Below are positions 6,661 through 15,724 of a stretch of DNA of 64,000 nucleotides, piece after piece. The translations under genes were made by a program, and so were the position numbers. The DNA comes from SB11 sp037968475. Its GTDB lineage: Bacteria; Bacteroidota; Bacteroidia; UBA8524. Numbering within the stretch: the first letter of the stretch is position 1; every line of letters begins with the position of its first letter. The stretch is taken from the NCBI GenBank assembly GCA_037968475.1, contig JBBKVO010000027.1, forward strand, positions 1 through 64,000, written 5' to 3'. Below the pieces are notes generated by a model. That model searched no databases. It was not told where the DNA came from and was given only the letters and a program-made list of their open reading frames with translations.

Positions 6661-8613
6661 TTAATCAAAAAACTTCCACGCAATACCTAGCCTAAACACC
6701 CTTCCGTTTATAGGGTTGTGTGGTGTGGCATAATACCTGCGGCCAAAAAAGCCTTGCGATACATGTTCCATTTTTAGGTAAAAAGAAAATTGGCGTACGT
6801 GTCCGTTTATAAAAGCATCAAACAAGGGGTAATTGCCTATGTTAACTTTGTTTTGCAAATAAAACTGGCGCGTCTCAGGGTCGTACGTATTAGCTGTTAT
6901 TTCTGAATAATAGAAAAAATCAACCCCTATTTGGGCATACAACGCTTTTTTAAACAAATAACTTTGAAAGTATAGCGAGTTCCAAGTGGTTAGTTTGGGT
7001 ATGCGTATAACATTGGTATTGCTACTTATTTGGGCTGTTATATTATTATCAAGGTAAAACTTGCCTACGTTAAATCGTTTTTTAAAGTTTAGCGATGTAA
7101 TGCTAATTGCTTTTGCTTCTTGCCTTGCCACCAAGCTACTATCAAAATAAATGTAGTTATTTATCAGTTGTTGGTTAAGGGTAAGTTTATAATTGTGCTT
7201 TAGTCGCTTTGTTTTTAGCCCTGCCGAAATAGAGTTGACGAAGGTTTTATCAAAGCTGTTTTCCCAAAAATTGTGATTACCCAAAAAGAAAAACTGGGTT
7301 ACTTGTGGTTCGTAAGCCTGAAAAAGTGCGCCACCTTCAAAAACTATATTGCCAATACCAATTTCTAGTTTTCCCTTCACTTTATAGTCGGCTTGATTAT
7401 ATCCTGTTAGCCAAAACTTACCTTCGGCACTAAAAGCTATAGGATATTGTAAATAAGGATTAGTACCCACGCTACCACCTACATAGGTATTGTTGTATTG
7501 GGCATTGGTTTGCGTTTGCCATGCCAGTGTATGAAACTCGTAACCTGCCGTTGCACTAAACATAAACAAACGTTTCACCGGCATACTATCACGCAGGTAG
7601 TGCATAAAAGGCGCAGTACTAATGGTGATGGAATTGCTTAGTATATTGTGCTGTATTGAATCAAGCGTTTTTTCATCATCAAACAAAGTATTACGATAGT
7701 AGGCACCTGCACTGGTATCAACACTTGCATCTTTGTATAGGTAACGACTTGAGTTATATGCAAACTCATGCGAAACAACAAAATTAGGCACAAGTGTTAG
7801 GTTAGTATCCAACTCCCATGTACCAGCTTCGGGTAAATAATATTTAAGTTGGCGTTTTGCTCCCAATCGCCACATATTAGTAATGCGGTAATCGTTTGTT
7901 TTAATATAGTTGCGCACTTTATCGGTATTATCACCCAAACGAACATCGCCTTGACTGATACCTGTATTAGCTTCGAATATAGAATCGCTAGCTAAACCAC
8001 CGTTTTCTTCGTTCCGTATTCTATTCCATGTAGCGCTAACAATAAAGTGGTAATGCTCATCAGGGCTATGGTACCAACTAAACAAACGGGTATTATATAC
8101 ACTTGTACGTTGCCTTAGTTGAACACCATCACTTTTAATGCGATTATAATCAATACCAATATTCCAATTGGGTTTTATATTTTGAGTATGTAATGCTTTT
8201 AGGTTAATAAATTCAGGCGCACCTTGCGAATAAAACAAATCGGTATATGCCCTGCGTACTTTATACATACGCATATTTTGGGGCAAAAACATATAGGGTG
8301 CAAAGGCTTGGTTTACGCCCACATCCAAGCCACTTTCGCGTTCGGCATTAAATATAAGGGGTTGCGAAGCTGAACCAATTATACCTTGATCTAAAAAAGA
8401 AACTTGATTGCGGTATAGCGGATTGTATATCTGAAATCTATCGGGTACAGTATCGGGGTTGCTAAGGCTATCAACAGCCGAGAACAGATTGCTTTTTTGC
8501 AACCAATTTATGGCTGAATACTTTTCTGCTAGTTGTGCTTGGGCACTCCACCCCAAAAGTACTGCGGCAAACAAAAGCAGGTATTTATATATAAGGGACG
8601 GGTGTGCTCGCAT
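6661..8613 (-). CDS. Putative porin (family-10, Bacteroidota outer-membrane beta-barrel)
   Basis: 650 residues with a signal peptide (cleavage near WSAQAQ) and a long run of alternating hydrophobic/aromatic strands. It ends in RVFRLGIAWKFFD, with the terminal aromatic typical of outer-membrane barrels. The order of blocks (FYNPLYR-like start, short insert, RTSVYNTRLFSWY, then many Tyr/Trp-rich strands) fits the Bacteroidota putative porin family (Porin_10). The substrate is unknown. It lies 9 bases after the choice-of-anchor B gene on the same strand and may be its operon partner. Confidence 0.7.
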   Translation of the reverse strand: MRAHPSLIYKYLLLFAAVLLGWSAQAQLAEKYSAINWLQKSNLFSAVDSLSNPDTVPDRFQIYNPLYRNQVSFLDQGIIGSASQPLIFNAERESGLDVGVNQAFAPYMFLPQNMRMYKVRRAYTDLFYSQGAPEFINLKALHTQNIKPNWNIGIDYNRIKSDGVQLRQRTSVYNTRLFSWYHSPDEHYHFIVSATWNRIRNEENGGLASDSIFEANTGISQGDVRLGDNTDKVRNYIKTNDYRITNMWRLGAKRQLKYYLPEAGTWELDTNLTLVPNFVVSHEFAYNSSRYLYKDASVDTSAGAYYRNTLFDDEKTLDSIQHNILSNSITISTAPFMHYLRDSMPVKRLFMFSATAGYEFHTLAWQTQTNAQYNNTYVGGSVGTNPYLQYPIAFSAEGKFWLTGYNQADYKVKGKLEIGIGNIVFEGGALFQAYEPQVTQFFFLGNHNFWENSFDKTFVNSISAGLKTKRLKHNYKLTLNQQLINNYIYFDSSLVARQEAKAISITSLNFKKRFNVGKFYLDNNITAQISSNTNVIRIPKLTTWNSLYFQSYLFKKALYAQIGVDFFYYSEITANTYDPETRQFYLQNKVNIGNYPLFDAFINGHVRQFSFYLKMEHVSQGFFGRRYYATPHNPINGRVFRLGIAWKFFD

Positions 8614-8622
8614 TAATAACTC

Positions 8623-10023
8623 TTACGGTTTCAGTACTTTTTTGCAAATATTGCTAATTCTACCCGTAATTGTTACAAAATATATGCCTTGCTTTAAGTT
8701 CTCGGGCAATTGTACCTCAATTGCGTTCATTCCATTATCAACAGAGTGGGTTGCGCTGTATACTTCTACACCAATAGCATTGGTTATATGTAGATTAACT
8801 TCTTTTTCGTTTTGATTAAAAATACTGATGTTTAACTTATCGCCACTTAGCGGATTGGGGTATACCTTAAAATCTTTAACACCCACTTCGCTAACCGATA
8901 CATCGTTATCAGCCTTTAAAACAAACAAACCATTGGTTTGGTCGCTGGCTAAAATAATACCCGAGGGCAAAAAAGGATATACCGACCAACAACCATAAAA
9001 GCCTCTGTACTGCCCTTCAGCATTTTGAGGATAGGTATCGTAATAGGCTGAAATTATTGGGTTTTTAGGGTCGCGGATATCAAATACATAAACACCATCC
9101 TCGTAGTATGAAACATATAAAAAATGATCTTTAATGTATGGGTTGTGTGGCACTGCGCCTGTATGCGAACGGAAAACACTTTGAAACTCGATATTATTAA
9201 AGTTTGATATATCGTAGGCTTTAATACCCAATCCTAAGTTTTCGTCAACAAAATAAATGTATTTGCCATCGGCACTCAACCACGAGCTATGGTTGTAACC
9301 CTTATCAGGATAATCGGTTATGCTTGTCAAAAAGCGTGCATTATAGGGTTGGCTAACATCGTATATATATAAACCGCCTGTTTCACCTGAGCAATAGGCT
9401 GTATCGCCGCGCACATGAGTATCGTGACAAAAGTTAAATGCGGGCGTTCCACCAAAAATAGGCGGGGTTAGCACACCTACCAATTTTGGCTTCTCAGGAT
9501 TTTCAAGCGATAGTATTTGCATAGCCCTGCGTGTGCCAAAATTGGTAGTTACGCTATTGCAATACAATTTATCGCCCGATATATATATGGTGTGCGAACG
9601 GTATAAAAGTGAATCACTATCGTATACTTTATGTACTGAATCGGGTAGGTACTGTAAATCAAAAATTTGTAACGCGCCTGCACCTGCATCTTGCACGGCA
9701 TAGCAATAATGGTCGTAAGTATCGTAATCGCGCCAGATAGAAAACTTACTTCTCCCCGCCTCAGCAGCGCACTTCACAGGGCGTTTAAACGGATTGGTAA
9801 CATCAAAAAAATAAGTGCTATCTACTGTGCCCACTATAGCATACTCACGTTTTTTTATACTATCGTACCAACCCCAGCAAGCATTAAAACTTTGCGTTCC
9901 AAGCGATGATATACTATCATCATCCCAGTGCGAAAGTTGTATCATATTATACCTGTTGTGCTGTGCTTTTACACCAAAGGCAAGGCCAATAATAAGTAAC
10001 AGTAGTTTATAGCGCAATTTCAT
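8623..10023 (-). CDS. Choice-of-anchor B family T9SS-exported protein
   Basis: 466 residues. It has a signal peptide (1-20, FGVKAQ), then a beta-propeller-like body of LVIVD-type repeats (ALQIFDLQYLP, GLYIYDVSQP, GIKAYDISN, GVYVFDIRDP), as in choice-of-anchor B proteins. HDTHVRGDTAYCSGETGG is the family core. The C-terminal 80 residues (VSEVGVKDFKVYPNPLSG ... GIYFVTITG) are a type A T9SS sorting domain, so the protein should be secreted and anchored at the surface. The gene directly abuts lpxK (no gap), suggesting translational coupling. Function beyond surface display is unknown. Confidence 0.85.
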   Translation of the reverse strand: MKLRYKLLLLIIGLAFGVKAQHNRYNMIQLSHWDDDSISSLGTQSFNACWGWYDSIKKREYAIVGTVDSTYFFDVTNPFKRPVKCAAEAGRSKFSIWRDYDTYDHYCYAVQDAGAGALQIFDLQYLPDSVHKVYDSDSLLYRSHTIYISGDKLYCNSVTTNFGTRRAMQILSLENPEKPKLVGVLTPPIFGGTPAFNFCHDTHVRGDTAYCSGETGGLYIYDVSQPYNARFLTSITDYPDKGYNHSSWLSADGKYIYFVDENLGLGIKAYDISNFNNIEFQSVFRSHTGAVPHNPYIKDHFLYVSYYEDGVYVFDIRDPKNPIISAYYDTYPQNAEGQYRGFYGCWSVYPFLPSGIILASDQTNGLFVLKADNDVSVSEVGVKDFKVYPNPLSGDKLNISIFNQNEKEVNLHITNAIGVEVYSATHSVDNGMNAIEVQLPENLKQGIYFVTITGRISNICKKVLKP

Positions 10024-11109
10024 TTATTCAGTATGTGTAGTAATAGACAACTCTTTTTGTATATATGTTTCAATATGGCTGGCAAAATGTTGCTTATCAT
10101 CGGCATTCATACCGATTTCTAAAGGTAAAACATATAAAGGCCATTTTGCTATCGTTTCTTTTAGCTCGCTTTGCGCCAATTTTACTGCATCCTTTTGAGT
10201 GGTAAGCATTATTTTGTTTTGACTTGCAAGAGCTTCAAAATTTTTCCCAATAGTCTCTATACCCGTTTTGGTATAGTTAGCATGGTCGGGCAGTTTCACC
10301 AATTCAAAAGTATTTGCGTTTTCTGTTAGATACTCATTAATGGGATTTGCGTTGGCTATGCCAGCAAAAAATAAGACGTCTTTTTGTTTTAATCCTTCAA
10401 GTAAAGTCTGTTTGTTAGTCAAAGCATAAGGTTGCCCGTATTGTAAATAGCTAAAAAACACTTGTTGGTGTGCCAGCGGGTTTATCTTTTTCTTGATTAC
10501 CTCTTTTTCTTCACTGCCCAAATTGGGTGGGCATTTTGTTACAATGATAATATCGGCACGCTTATATCCGCTTTTAAACTCTCGTAGATTACCCGCAGGT
10601 AATACCATGTCATCGTAAAACATCTTGCTATAATCACTAAGCAAAATATACATACCTGCTTGTACATAGCGGTGTTGGTAGGCATCATCCAATAAAACTA
10701 CTTGTGTATCGGGTGTTTCATTTATCAGCGTGGGTATGGCTATAATACGTTGCTCGCCAACAGCTACATGGGTTTGCGGATAGTTTTGTTTTATCTGCAA
10801 AGGCTCGTCGCCAACTTGTGTAGCTTGACTGTCTTCATTCACCATAAAAAAGCCGATGGTTTTGCGTCCATAACCACGACTAACTACCCCTAATTTGTAT
10901 TTGCTTTGCAGCAGCCCTATAATAAACTCTATATGTGGGGTTTTGCCTGTGCCACCTGTGCTAAGGTTGCCCACACAAATAACAGGAAAATCAAACTTGA
11001 ATGAACGGGTTAGCTTTTTATCAAAAAACCAATTGCGAAGCGACATAAAGCCGCCATATAACCAAGAAAATGGGAGTGTAAGTTTGCGAAGTGTGTTTGC
11101 AGTTTCCAA
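10024..11109 (-). CDS. lpxK: Tetraacyldisaccharide 4'-kinase
   Basis: Inner-membrane-associated kinase that phosphorylates lipid A precursor at the 4' position. Signatures are LTLPFSWLYGG at the N-terminus, the Walker A variant GNLSTGGTGKTP, VVSRGYGR, VGDEPLQI, DDAYQHR and DIIIVTKCP. The open frame extends to a GTG at 11151, but that codon lies in a terminator hairpin of the upstream gene. Homologues begin about 12 residues before the LPFSWLYG motif, which points to the TTG at 11109. A weak -7-like CAACTTTG lies shortly before it. The start is therefore uncertain by 14 residues; the enzyme assignment is firm. Confidence 0.92.
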   Translation of the reverse strand: METANTLRKLTLPFSWLYGGFMSLRNWFFDKKLTRSFKFDFPVICVGNLSTGGTGKTPHIEFIIGLLQSKYKLGVVSRGYGRKTIGFFMVNEDSQATQVGDEPLQIKQNYPQTHVAVGEQRIIAIPTLINETPDTQVVLLDDAYQHRYVQAGMYILLSDYSKMFYDDMVLPAGNLREFKSGYKRADIIIVTKCPPNLGSEEKEVIKKKINPLAHQQVFFSYLQYGQPYALTNKQTLLEGLKQKDVLFFAGIANANPINEYLTENANTFELVKLPDHANYTKTGIETIGKNFEALASQNKIMLTTQKDAVKLAQSELKETIAKWPLYVLPLEIGMNADDKQHFASHIETYIQKELSITTHTE

Positions 11110-11143
11110 TATCTGCAAAGTTGCACCAAATGCGTTAAAATAA

Positions 11144-11179
11144 AAATGCACTTTGCAGCATAAGCCACAAAGTGCATTT
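11144..11179 (-). terminator. Terminator hairpin between lipoprotein gene and lpxK
   Basis: Arms AAATGCACTTTG and CAAAGTGCATTT (12 base pairs) are separated by 12 bases. On the minus strand the hairpin runs into TTTTTATTTT. It lies 22 bases after the stop codon of the gene at 11202 and covers the GTG at 11151. Confidence 0.65.
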
Positions 11180-11201
11180 AGTATCGTAATTGGGTTGTAG
11201 G

Positions 11202-12056
11202 TTAGTTAAATGTCTTTGGTATTTTGGTTCCGTTAGGCAAAGTAAACACTACTTTTTTATCGCAAGAACTACCATCGGGTTCAAAATCAATTTTGTAAGT
11301 GCTTCCTTCGGTAGTTAACTCAATAACACCTGAAATAGGGAAGCTACAATTTGGTTTTTCTATTTTCACCACACTATCAGTAGTATTCCAAGTAAAGTTT
11401 TTACCTTTTGTATTTACACCATCGCCACTACCAAATGCTTTAAAAACATCATCGGTAATACCTGCTGCGCCTAATTCTTCGTGAACGATGTCTTTGTTTG
11501 AGTTGAAAGACACAGTACCATCAGTAGTATTTTCGGCTTTACCGTTTTGTATTTTTAAGTTGATTTTATTTTGAGCTAAGCGTTTTATGGTTGCTTTGCC
11601 CGATACTTTAGTCATACCACCAGTAGTACTTACATGAAAACCATTAGCCTCAGAGATGTTTACTGTAGTAACGGCGTTTATTTCTCTGTAACGATCTGAT
11701 TGAGAAACATCGATACGACCTGCACGAGTTACACCATCAAGACAAAGTAAACCCGGTAATGCACCAAAATCAACCGAGTATTCTACACCATCACCATCAG
11801 TAAACAAAGAATCGGTAAATTCTATTTTAGCACCTGAAGGTAATAATGTACTGCCTGTTTTGTTTAAACGAGCGTCTGAAGAGGCTACATCTTCGGTAAT
11901 ATTAAAAACAGAAGCCAAGTAGGTTTCTGTACGTGTAATATCTTCGGCAGTTGTAGTTGTGTTTGCAACTTCTGTTTCAAGTTTGCTACAAGCTGATGTT
12001 GAAATAATTGCTATGCCAACCACCACGGCTGAAAAAGCTAGTAAAGATTTTTTCAT
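11202..12056 (-). CDS. Lipoprotein of unknown function
   Basis: 284 residues with a lipobox STSAC (Cys23). A Thr-rich linker (NTTTTAED) is followed by a beta-rich body with repeated short strands separated by Gly/Asp/Asn (TDGDGVEYSVDFG, SGKATIKRL, ISGVIELTTEG). An internal disulfide is possible between CLDG and CSFP or CDKK. The pattern resembles surface-exposed or periplasmic beta-sandwich lipoproteins of Bacteroidota, but I do not recognise the family. It is followed by a strong hairpin, so it is probably transcribed alone. Confidence 0.75.
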   Translation of the reverse strand: MKKSLLAFSAVVVGIAIISTSACSKLETEVANTTTTAEDITRTETYLASVFNITEDVASSDARLNKTGSTLLPSGAKIEFTDSLFTDGDGVEYSVDFGALPGLLCLDGVTRAGRIDVSQSDRYREINAVTTVNISEANGFHVSTTGGMTKVSGKATIKRLAQNKINLKIQNGKAENTTDGTVSFNSNKDIVHEELGAAGITDDVFKAFGSGDGVNTKGKNFTWNTTDSVVKIEKPNCSFPISGVIELTTEGSTYKIDFEPDGSSCDKKVVFTLPNGTKIPKTFN

Positions 12057-12167
12057 GTTAATTTATGTTTTCCAGTAAAAAAATACCTTTTCAAAATTGG
12101 TTAAAATACTTGAAACAAAAAAATTATGGTATTATAAAACGGTGAATTTACTGTAAAATCAGGTGTT

Positions 12168-13562
12168 TTAACCCCCAAATAGCCAATTAAAGAATTTATT
12201 AAACCCACTTGATTTTTTGTCCTTGTGCATACCCCTATACCCCGGTTTGGTTTTAAGTTCGGCAAGGATTTCGGCTTCCTTTTGGTTGATAATTGCTTCC
12301 AAATCTTCACAAATACGGCGGTTGCTGCACTGGTATAAATTGTGGGTTGTATTTAGCGAAAACTTGTACCCTTCAATAGTGATGAGGGAATCGCCTTTGG
12401 CAAAAAATTCTGAATTGTAATCTTTTTTAAGAGTATGTAAAGAGCCACCTGTTAGGTAGGCCAAATTGATATATTGTGGGTTTATGCCCCACTCAGCCCC
12501 TTGCAGTATTACGTGTACAGGTACTTTAATCTTTTCTATCAACTCAAAATCACGAAATGGGCTGTTATCAGCCACCAAAACCACTGTTTCAGCATCAGGA
12601 TATTCTTCCAGCGATTTCACTATGGCTTCTACATCGTTTTCGGGTATTTCACCTCCCAAACCTTTGCGCATACTGGTTTTAAAGGTGGTTACTACCTTGC
12701 GGGTATTTGATGCAGGGGCAAAATATAAACCGCCTGTTTCACCTACTTTTTTATCAAACTCCCCTTTATCGTCTCCATCATTAAAAAAAGAGAAGTATTT
12801 AATTCCGCTTTTATCCATGTTTAGCATGTGCCAGTATATGCTTTGGGCAGCATATTGGTAGTTACTTCCCGTCCAATCGCTCACCAAAAGCAAATCTTTC
12901 CATTGGGTATTTCTATCCAGTACTTTATATATAACTGAATCGTACATACCGCCAACACTTTTAATAAAACGTTTTACAGTACTAAAGCCACTGGGCATAC
13001 CCGGTACACTTTCCTTTTCTCCATCTTCGCTTTCTTCGACCTGCTTCTGTTTCAGTTCTTCTTTTGTCATTGGGCGGTAGCGTATCAGCACACCGTGCCA
13101 CATTTTGCGGGCTTGCTCATCGGTTTCGCATTCGGTTTGCAACACCATTATAAACTTTATGCTCACATCATTCAGGTCAGGGTCAACCTCAAAAAGTGCT
13201 TTTAAGCGGTTGGCCAATAAATCGTGGTAGGGTGTAAGCCAAAATTGCAGGTCTTTTGGGTATTTGGTATACACCACCTCTATTTGGGTGGCCTTGTTTT
13301 TATCTTTTAGCTTAGTCCAAGCCTCAGGGTTTTTAATTTTGTATTGGGCATAGCCGTTTTCTAAAGCCACTGCATTTTTTTGGGCACGGGGCTTTACCAG
13401 TTTGGTTTCAAGTGTTTTAAAATAGCTTTCAAACTTGCGTTTGTCAGTTGTGGGATTATCCAGCAAGTTATAATCAAACTTTAATTCTTGCGCAAACACA
13501 GTGTTGGCAAGGCATATAGCCATAAAGAGGGTCGTGAGATGTAAAAGCCTTTTGAAATTCAC
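12168..13562 (-). CDS. Exported protein with vWA-like domain
   Basis: 464 residues with a signal peptide (cleavage after NTVFAQ). The N-terminal 200 residues are charged and helical with a Lys/Glu-rich segment. From about residue 235, WKDLLLVSDWTGSNYQY gives a DxTxS variant of the MIDAS motif, and AETVVLVADNSPFRDFELI plus IKVPVHVIL complete a von Willebrand A-like Rossmann pattern. This suggests a metal-dependent binding module in the periplasm or outer envelope. The C-terminus (SSGFNKFFNWLFGG) is amphipathic. The family is not recognised by name; the vWA assignment is inference. Confidence 0.7.
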   Translation of the reverse strand: MNFKRLLHLTTLFMAICLANTVFAQELKFDYNLLDNPTTDKRKFESYFKTLETKLVKPRAQKNAVALENGYAQYKIKNPEAWTKLKDKNKATQIEVVYTKYPKDLQFWLTPYHDLLANRLKALFEVDPDLNDVSIKFIMVLQTECETDEQARKMWHGVLIRYRPMTKEELKQKQVEESEDGEKESVPGMPSGFSTVKRFIKSVGGMYDSVIYKVLDRNTQWKDLLLVSDWTGSNYQYAAQSIYWHMLNMDKSGIKYFSFFNDGDDKGEFDKKVGETGGLYFAPASNTRKVVTTFKTSMRKGLGGEIPENDVEAIVKSLEEYPDAETVVLVADNSPFRDFELIEKIKVPVHVILQGAEWGINPQYINLAYLTGGSLHTLKKDYNSEFFAKGDSLITIEGYKFSLNTTHNLYQCSNRRICEDLEAIINQKEAEILAELKTKPGYRGMHKDKKSSGFNKFFNWLFGG

Positions 13563-13649
13563 CTTGATTATTGTGTTGACGCTTATGAATACTACTAAGT
13601 TAACGGAAAGTAAAAATATTTTGGTATGATTAATAATAATTTAACACAC

Positions 13650-15002
13650 TTATTTTATACTGGGTATAGAAATACCTTTTATTTTACGGTACATCTCTAT
13701 GGCATATAAATCAGTCATACCCGAAATAAAATCAACTACCGATTGTATTTTATAATACACATCGGGGCTGTTTGTATGAAACTGACGAGGCATAAGAGCT
13801 AGCAATTTTTTGTGGTAGTGTGATTTGTTTTGCACCACAGCAGGCACAAATTCCTCCAACAATCCGCCAATAATTTGGTAACCGGCTACTTCAATTTCTA
13901 CTACTGTTTGATAGTTATATATCTTTTTCCATGATATTTCTTGTATCGCTTGTAAAGTAGATAGATATGGTTCGGGCATATCATCGCTCAGGCTATTATT
14001 ATAGGTACCGTTTAATATCGCTTGCCTGTTTTGCCAAAATACTTCGGTGCACGCCATTATCAGTTGGTGTATACCTTTTGCCCGCAGGTAGGCTATTTGG
14101 TCGTTTTCATCTTCAATGCCTGCAAGGCTTTCTTCTATCTTAGTTTTTTCTTCACCCGCAAAAAAAGGCATTAACAGGCTTTTTGCTTTCTCGTTTGAAA
14201 GTATGCCTAGTCGGTGTGCATCTTCTAAATCAATAATATTATAGCAAATATCATCGGCGGCCTCTACCAAATATACTAACGGGTAGCGCACATATATCAT
14301 TGGGTTTTGCAGCTCTTCTATAATGCCTAATTGGTTGGCTATGTTGCGGTAGGTTTCTTTTTCGCTATCGAAAAAACCGTATTTTTTTGTGTGTACTTTG
14401 GCTTTATTACCACCCACAATACTTTCGCAAGGGTATTTAACTATTGATGCAAGGGTGGAATAAGTAAGTGCAAAACCACTTGCACCTTTGCCTTGAAACC
14501 TATGGGTAAGTACACGAAAGGCGTTGGCATTTCCTTCAAAATTAGTAAGATCGCCCCATTGGTTGGTAGCCATTTGGTTTTGGTATTGCCTTCCATCACC
14601 ATCGGTAAAATAACGTGATATAGCTTTTTCGCCCGAATGACCAAACGAAGGATTACCCATATCGTGCGCCAAGCAAGCGGCTGATACTATGCTACCAATA
14701 CCTTGTACTTTTTCGCCCTCTGCTTCTTGGGCTTGTATAAGTCTGTTTGAAATAATATTGCCCAACGAACGGCCAACACTGGCTACCTCAAGGCTATGCG
14801 TGAGGCGGTTGTGTACAAACACGCTACCGGGTAATGGAAATACTTGTGTTTTGTTTTGCAGGCGACGAAAAGGTGATGAAAATATTATTCGGTCATAATC
14901 ACGCTGAAACTCGCTGCGGGCATAGCTTTGGTCGTCGGTTGCCTGTGTGTTATCCACGTGCAGTCTTCGTGCCGATAATAAAGTATCCCATTGCATTGCC
15001 AT
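13650..15002 (-). CDS. dgt: Deoxyguanosinetriphosphate triphosphohydrolase (HD domain)
   Basis: Hydrolyses dGTP to deoxyguanosine and triphosphate, or acts as a broader dNTPase regulating nucleotide pools. Features are FRRLQNKTQVFPLP, the first HD-domain His in RLTHSLEVASVGRSL, the metal-binding HD pair in CLAHDMGNPSFGHSGE, and VEAADDICYNIIDLEDA. Length from this start is 450 residues, normal for the family. A perfect -7 box TATTTTTG sits only four bases before the ATG at 15002, so earlier ATGs are upstream of transcription. MAMQW may thus be translated from a leaderless message; ATG 14996 is the alternative. Confidence 0.94.
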   Translation of the reverse strand: MAMQWDTLLSARRLHVDNTQATDDQSYARSEFQRDYDRIIFSSPFRRLQNKTQVFPLPGSVFVHNRLTHSLEVASVGRSLGNIISNRLIQAQEAEGEKVQGIGSIVSAACLAHDMGNPSFGHSGEKAISRYFTDGDGRQYQNQMATNQWGDLTNFEGNANAFRVLTHRFQGKGASGFALTYSTLASIVKYPCESIVGGNKAKVHTKKYGFFDSEKETYRNIANQLGIIEELQNPMIYVRYPLVYLVEAADDICYNIIDLEDAHRLGILSNEKAKSLLMPFFAGEEKTKIEESLAGIEDENDQIAYLRAKGIHQLIMACTEVFWQNRQAILNGTYNNSLSDDMPEPYLSTLQAIQEISWKKIYNYQTVVEIEVAGYQIIGGLLEEFVPAVVQNKSHYHKKLLALMPRQFHTNSPDVYYKIQSVVDFISGMTDLYAIEMYRKIKGISIPSIK

Positions 15003-15006
15003 GCCG

Positions 15007-15014
15007 CAAAAATA
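15007..15014 (-). promoter_or_regulatory. -7 box of dgt
   Basis: TATTTTTG on the minus strand, a full TAnnTTTG match. Its spacing places the transcription start at about the first base of the dgt ATG, implying little or no leader. Confidence 0.5.
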
Positions 15015-15120
15015 GGGTATTGATGGGTTACAGTACAACTGAGCAAAATTTGTTTTAAAATATATCTACCCTACTATATCTTTTGGCTGTGTCTACCCAC
15101 TTTACTAAAGCTATACTATT

Positions 15121-15163
15121 GTATACCAGTATACTTTTGTATATAAGTATAATATATATACTT
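15121..15163 (+). promoter_or_regulatory. Paired AT-rich dyads before doxX (possible operator)
   Basis: Two inverted repeats lie in tandem: GTATAC-CA-GTATAC (15121-15134) and AAGTATA-ATATA-TATACTT (15145-15163). Centres are about 26 bases apart, roughly two and a half helical turns. They lie 20-60 bases before the doxX start, where a repressor of the HxlR or MarR type could bind. The binding protein is not in the window. Confidence 0.4.
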
Positions 15164-15184
15164 AACTATGGTAAGTTCGTATGT

Positions 15185-15595
15185 ATGACAACAGCAACAA
15201 ACTCGAAAGCCTTACACATTGTACTATGGATAGCACAAGTAATTTTAGCAGGCATGTTTATTATGGCCGGTGTAATGAAATCAACAGCACCAATTGAACA
15301 GTTATTGGCTACACTGCCGTGGACTAATGATCTGCCTGAAATGGTGGTACGTTTTATTGGTGTATCAGAACTATTGGCTGGCTTAGGTTTATTGCTGCCC
15401 TCTATATTTAAAATAAAACCCATATTAACACCCTACGCAGCTATTGGGTTGGTTGCTCTTATGGTATGTGCTGTTATTTACCACACTAGCAAAGGCGAGT
15501 ACCCCGCTATTCTATTTAATTTTGTATTGGGTGGCGTGGCTGCTTTTATAGCTTGGGGTAGGCTGAAAAAAGTGCCTATAGTAGCTAAAAAATAA
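15185..15595 (+). CDS. DoxX family membrane protein
   Basis: 136 residues from the ATG at 15185, with four hydrophobic helices. MAGVMKSTAPIEQLLATLPW and FIGVSELLAGLGLLLP match the DoxX/DoxX-like pattern (helix 1 with K/P-containing turn, GxxELLxGLGLLLP in helix 2). DoxX-type proteins of bacteria are small inner-membrane proteins tied to thiol/redox or stress responses. The longer frame from 15083 runs through the AT-rich dyads and is unlikely to be coding. The adjacent thiol oxidoreductase gene downstream fits a redox theme. Confidence 0.8.
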   Translation: MTTATNSKALHIVLWIAQVILAGMFIMAGVMKSTAPIEQLLATLPWTNDLPEMVVRFIGVSELLAGLGLLLPSIFKIKPILTPYAAIGLVALMVCAVIYHTSKGEYPAILFNFVLGGVAAFIAWGRLKKVPIVAKK

Positions 15596-15724
15596 TATCC
15601 CTAAACAAGTAATGAAATTGCTTGTTATACTTTATACAACATTAAATTTTGTTGTGTTGCCCGTTTGTTCGCAAACAGGAAACACAACTTTGTTTTTAAA
15701 AAAACCGACACAATAAAAAACAAA

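Noticed and set aside
11110..11151. GTG start of lpxK at 11151
   Set aside because: The codon lies within a terminator hairpin and the extra 14 residues are not seen in LpxK proteins; not fully excluded.
15083..15184. Upstream ATG extending doxX by 34 residues
   Set aside because: The extension is encoded by the AT-rich dyads and is not homologous to DoxX.
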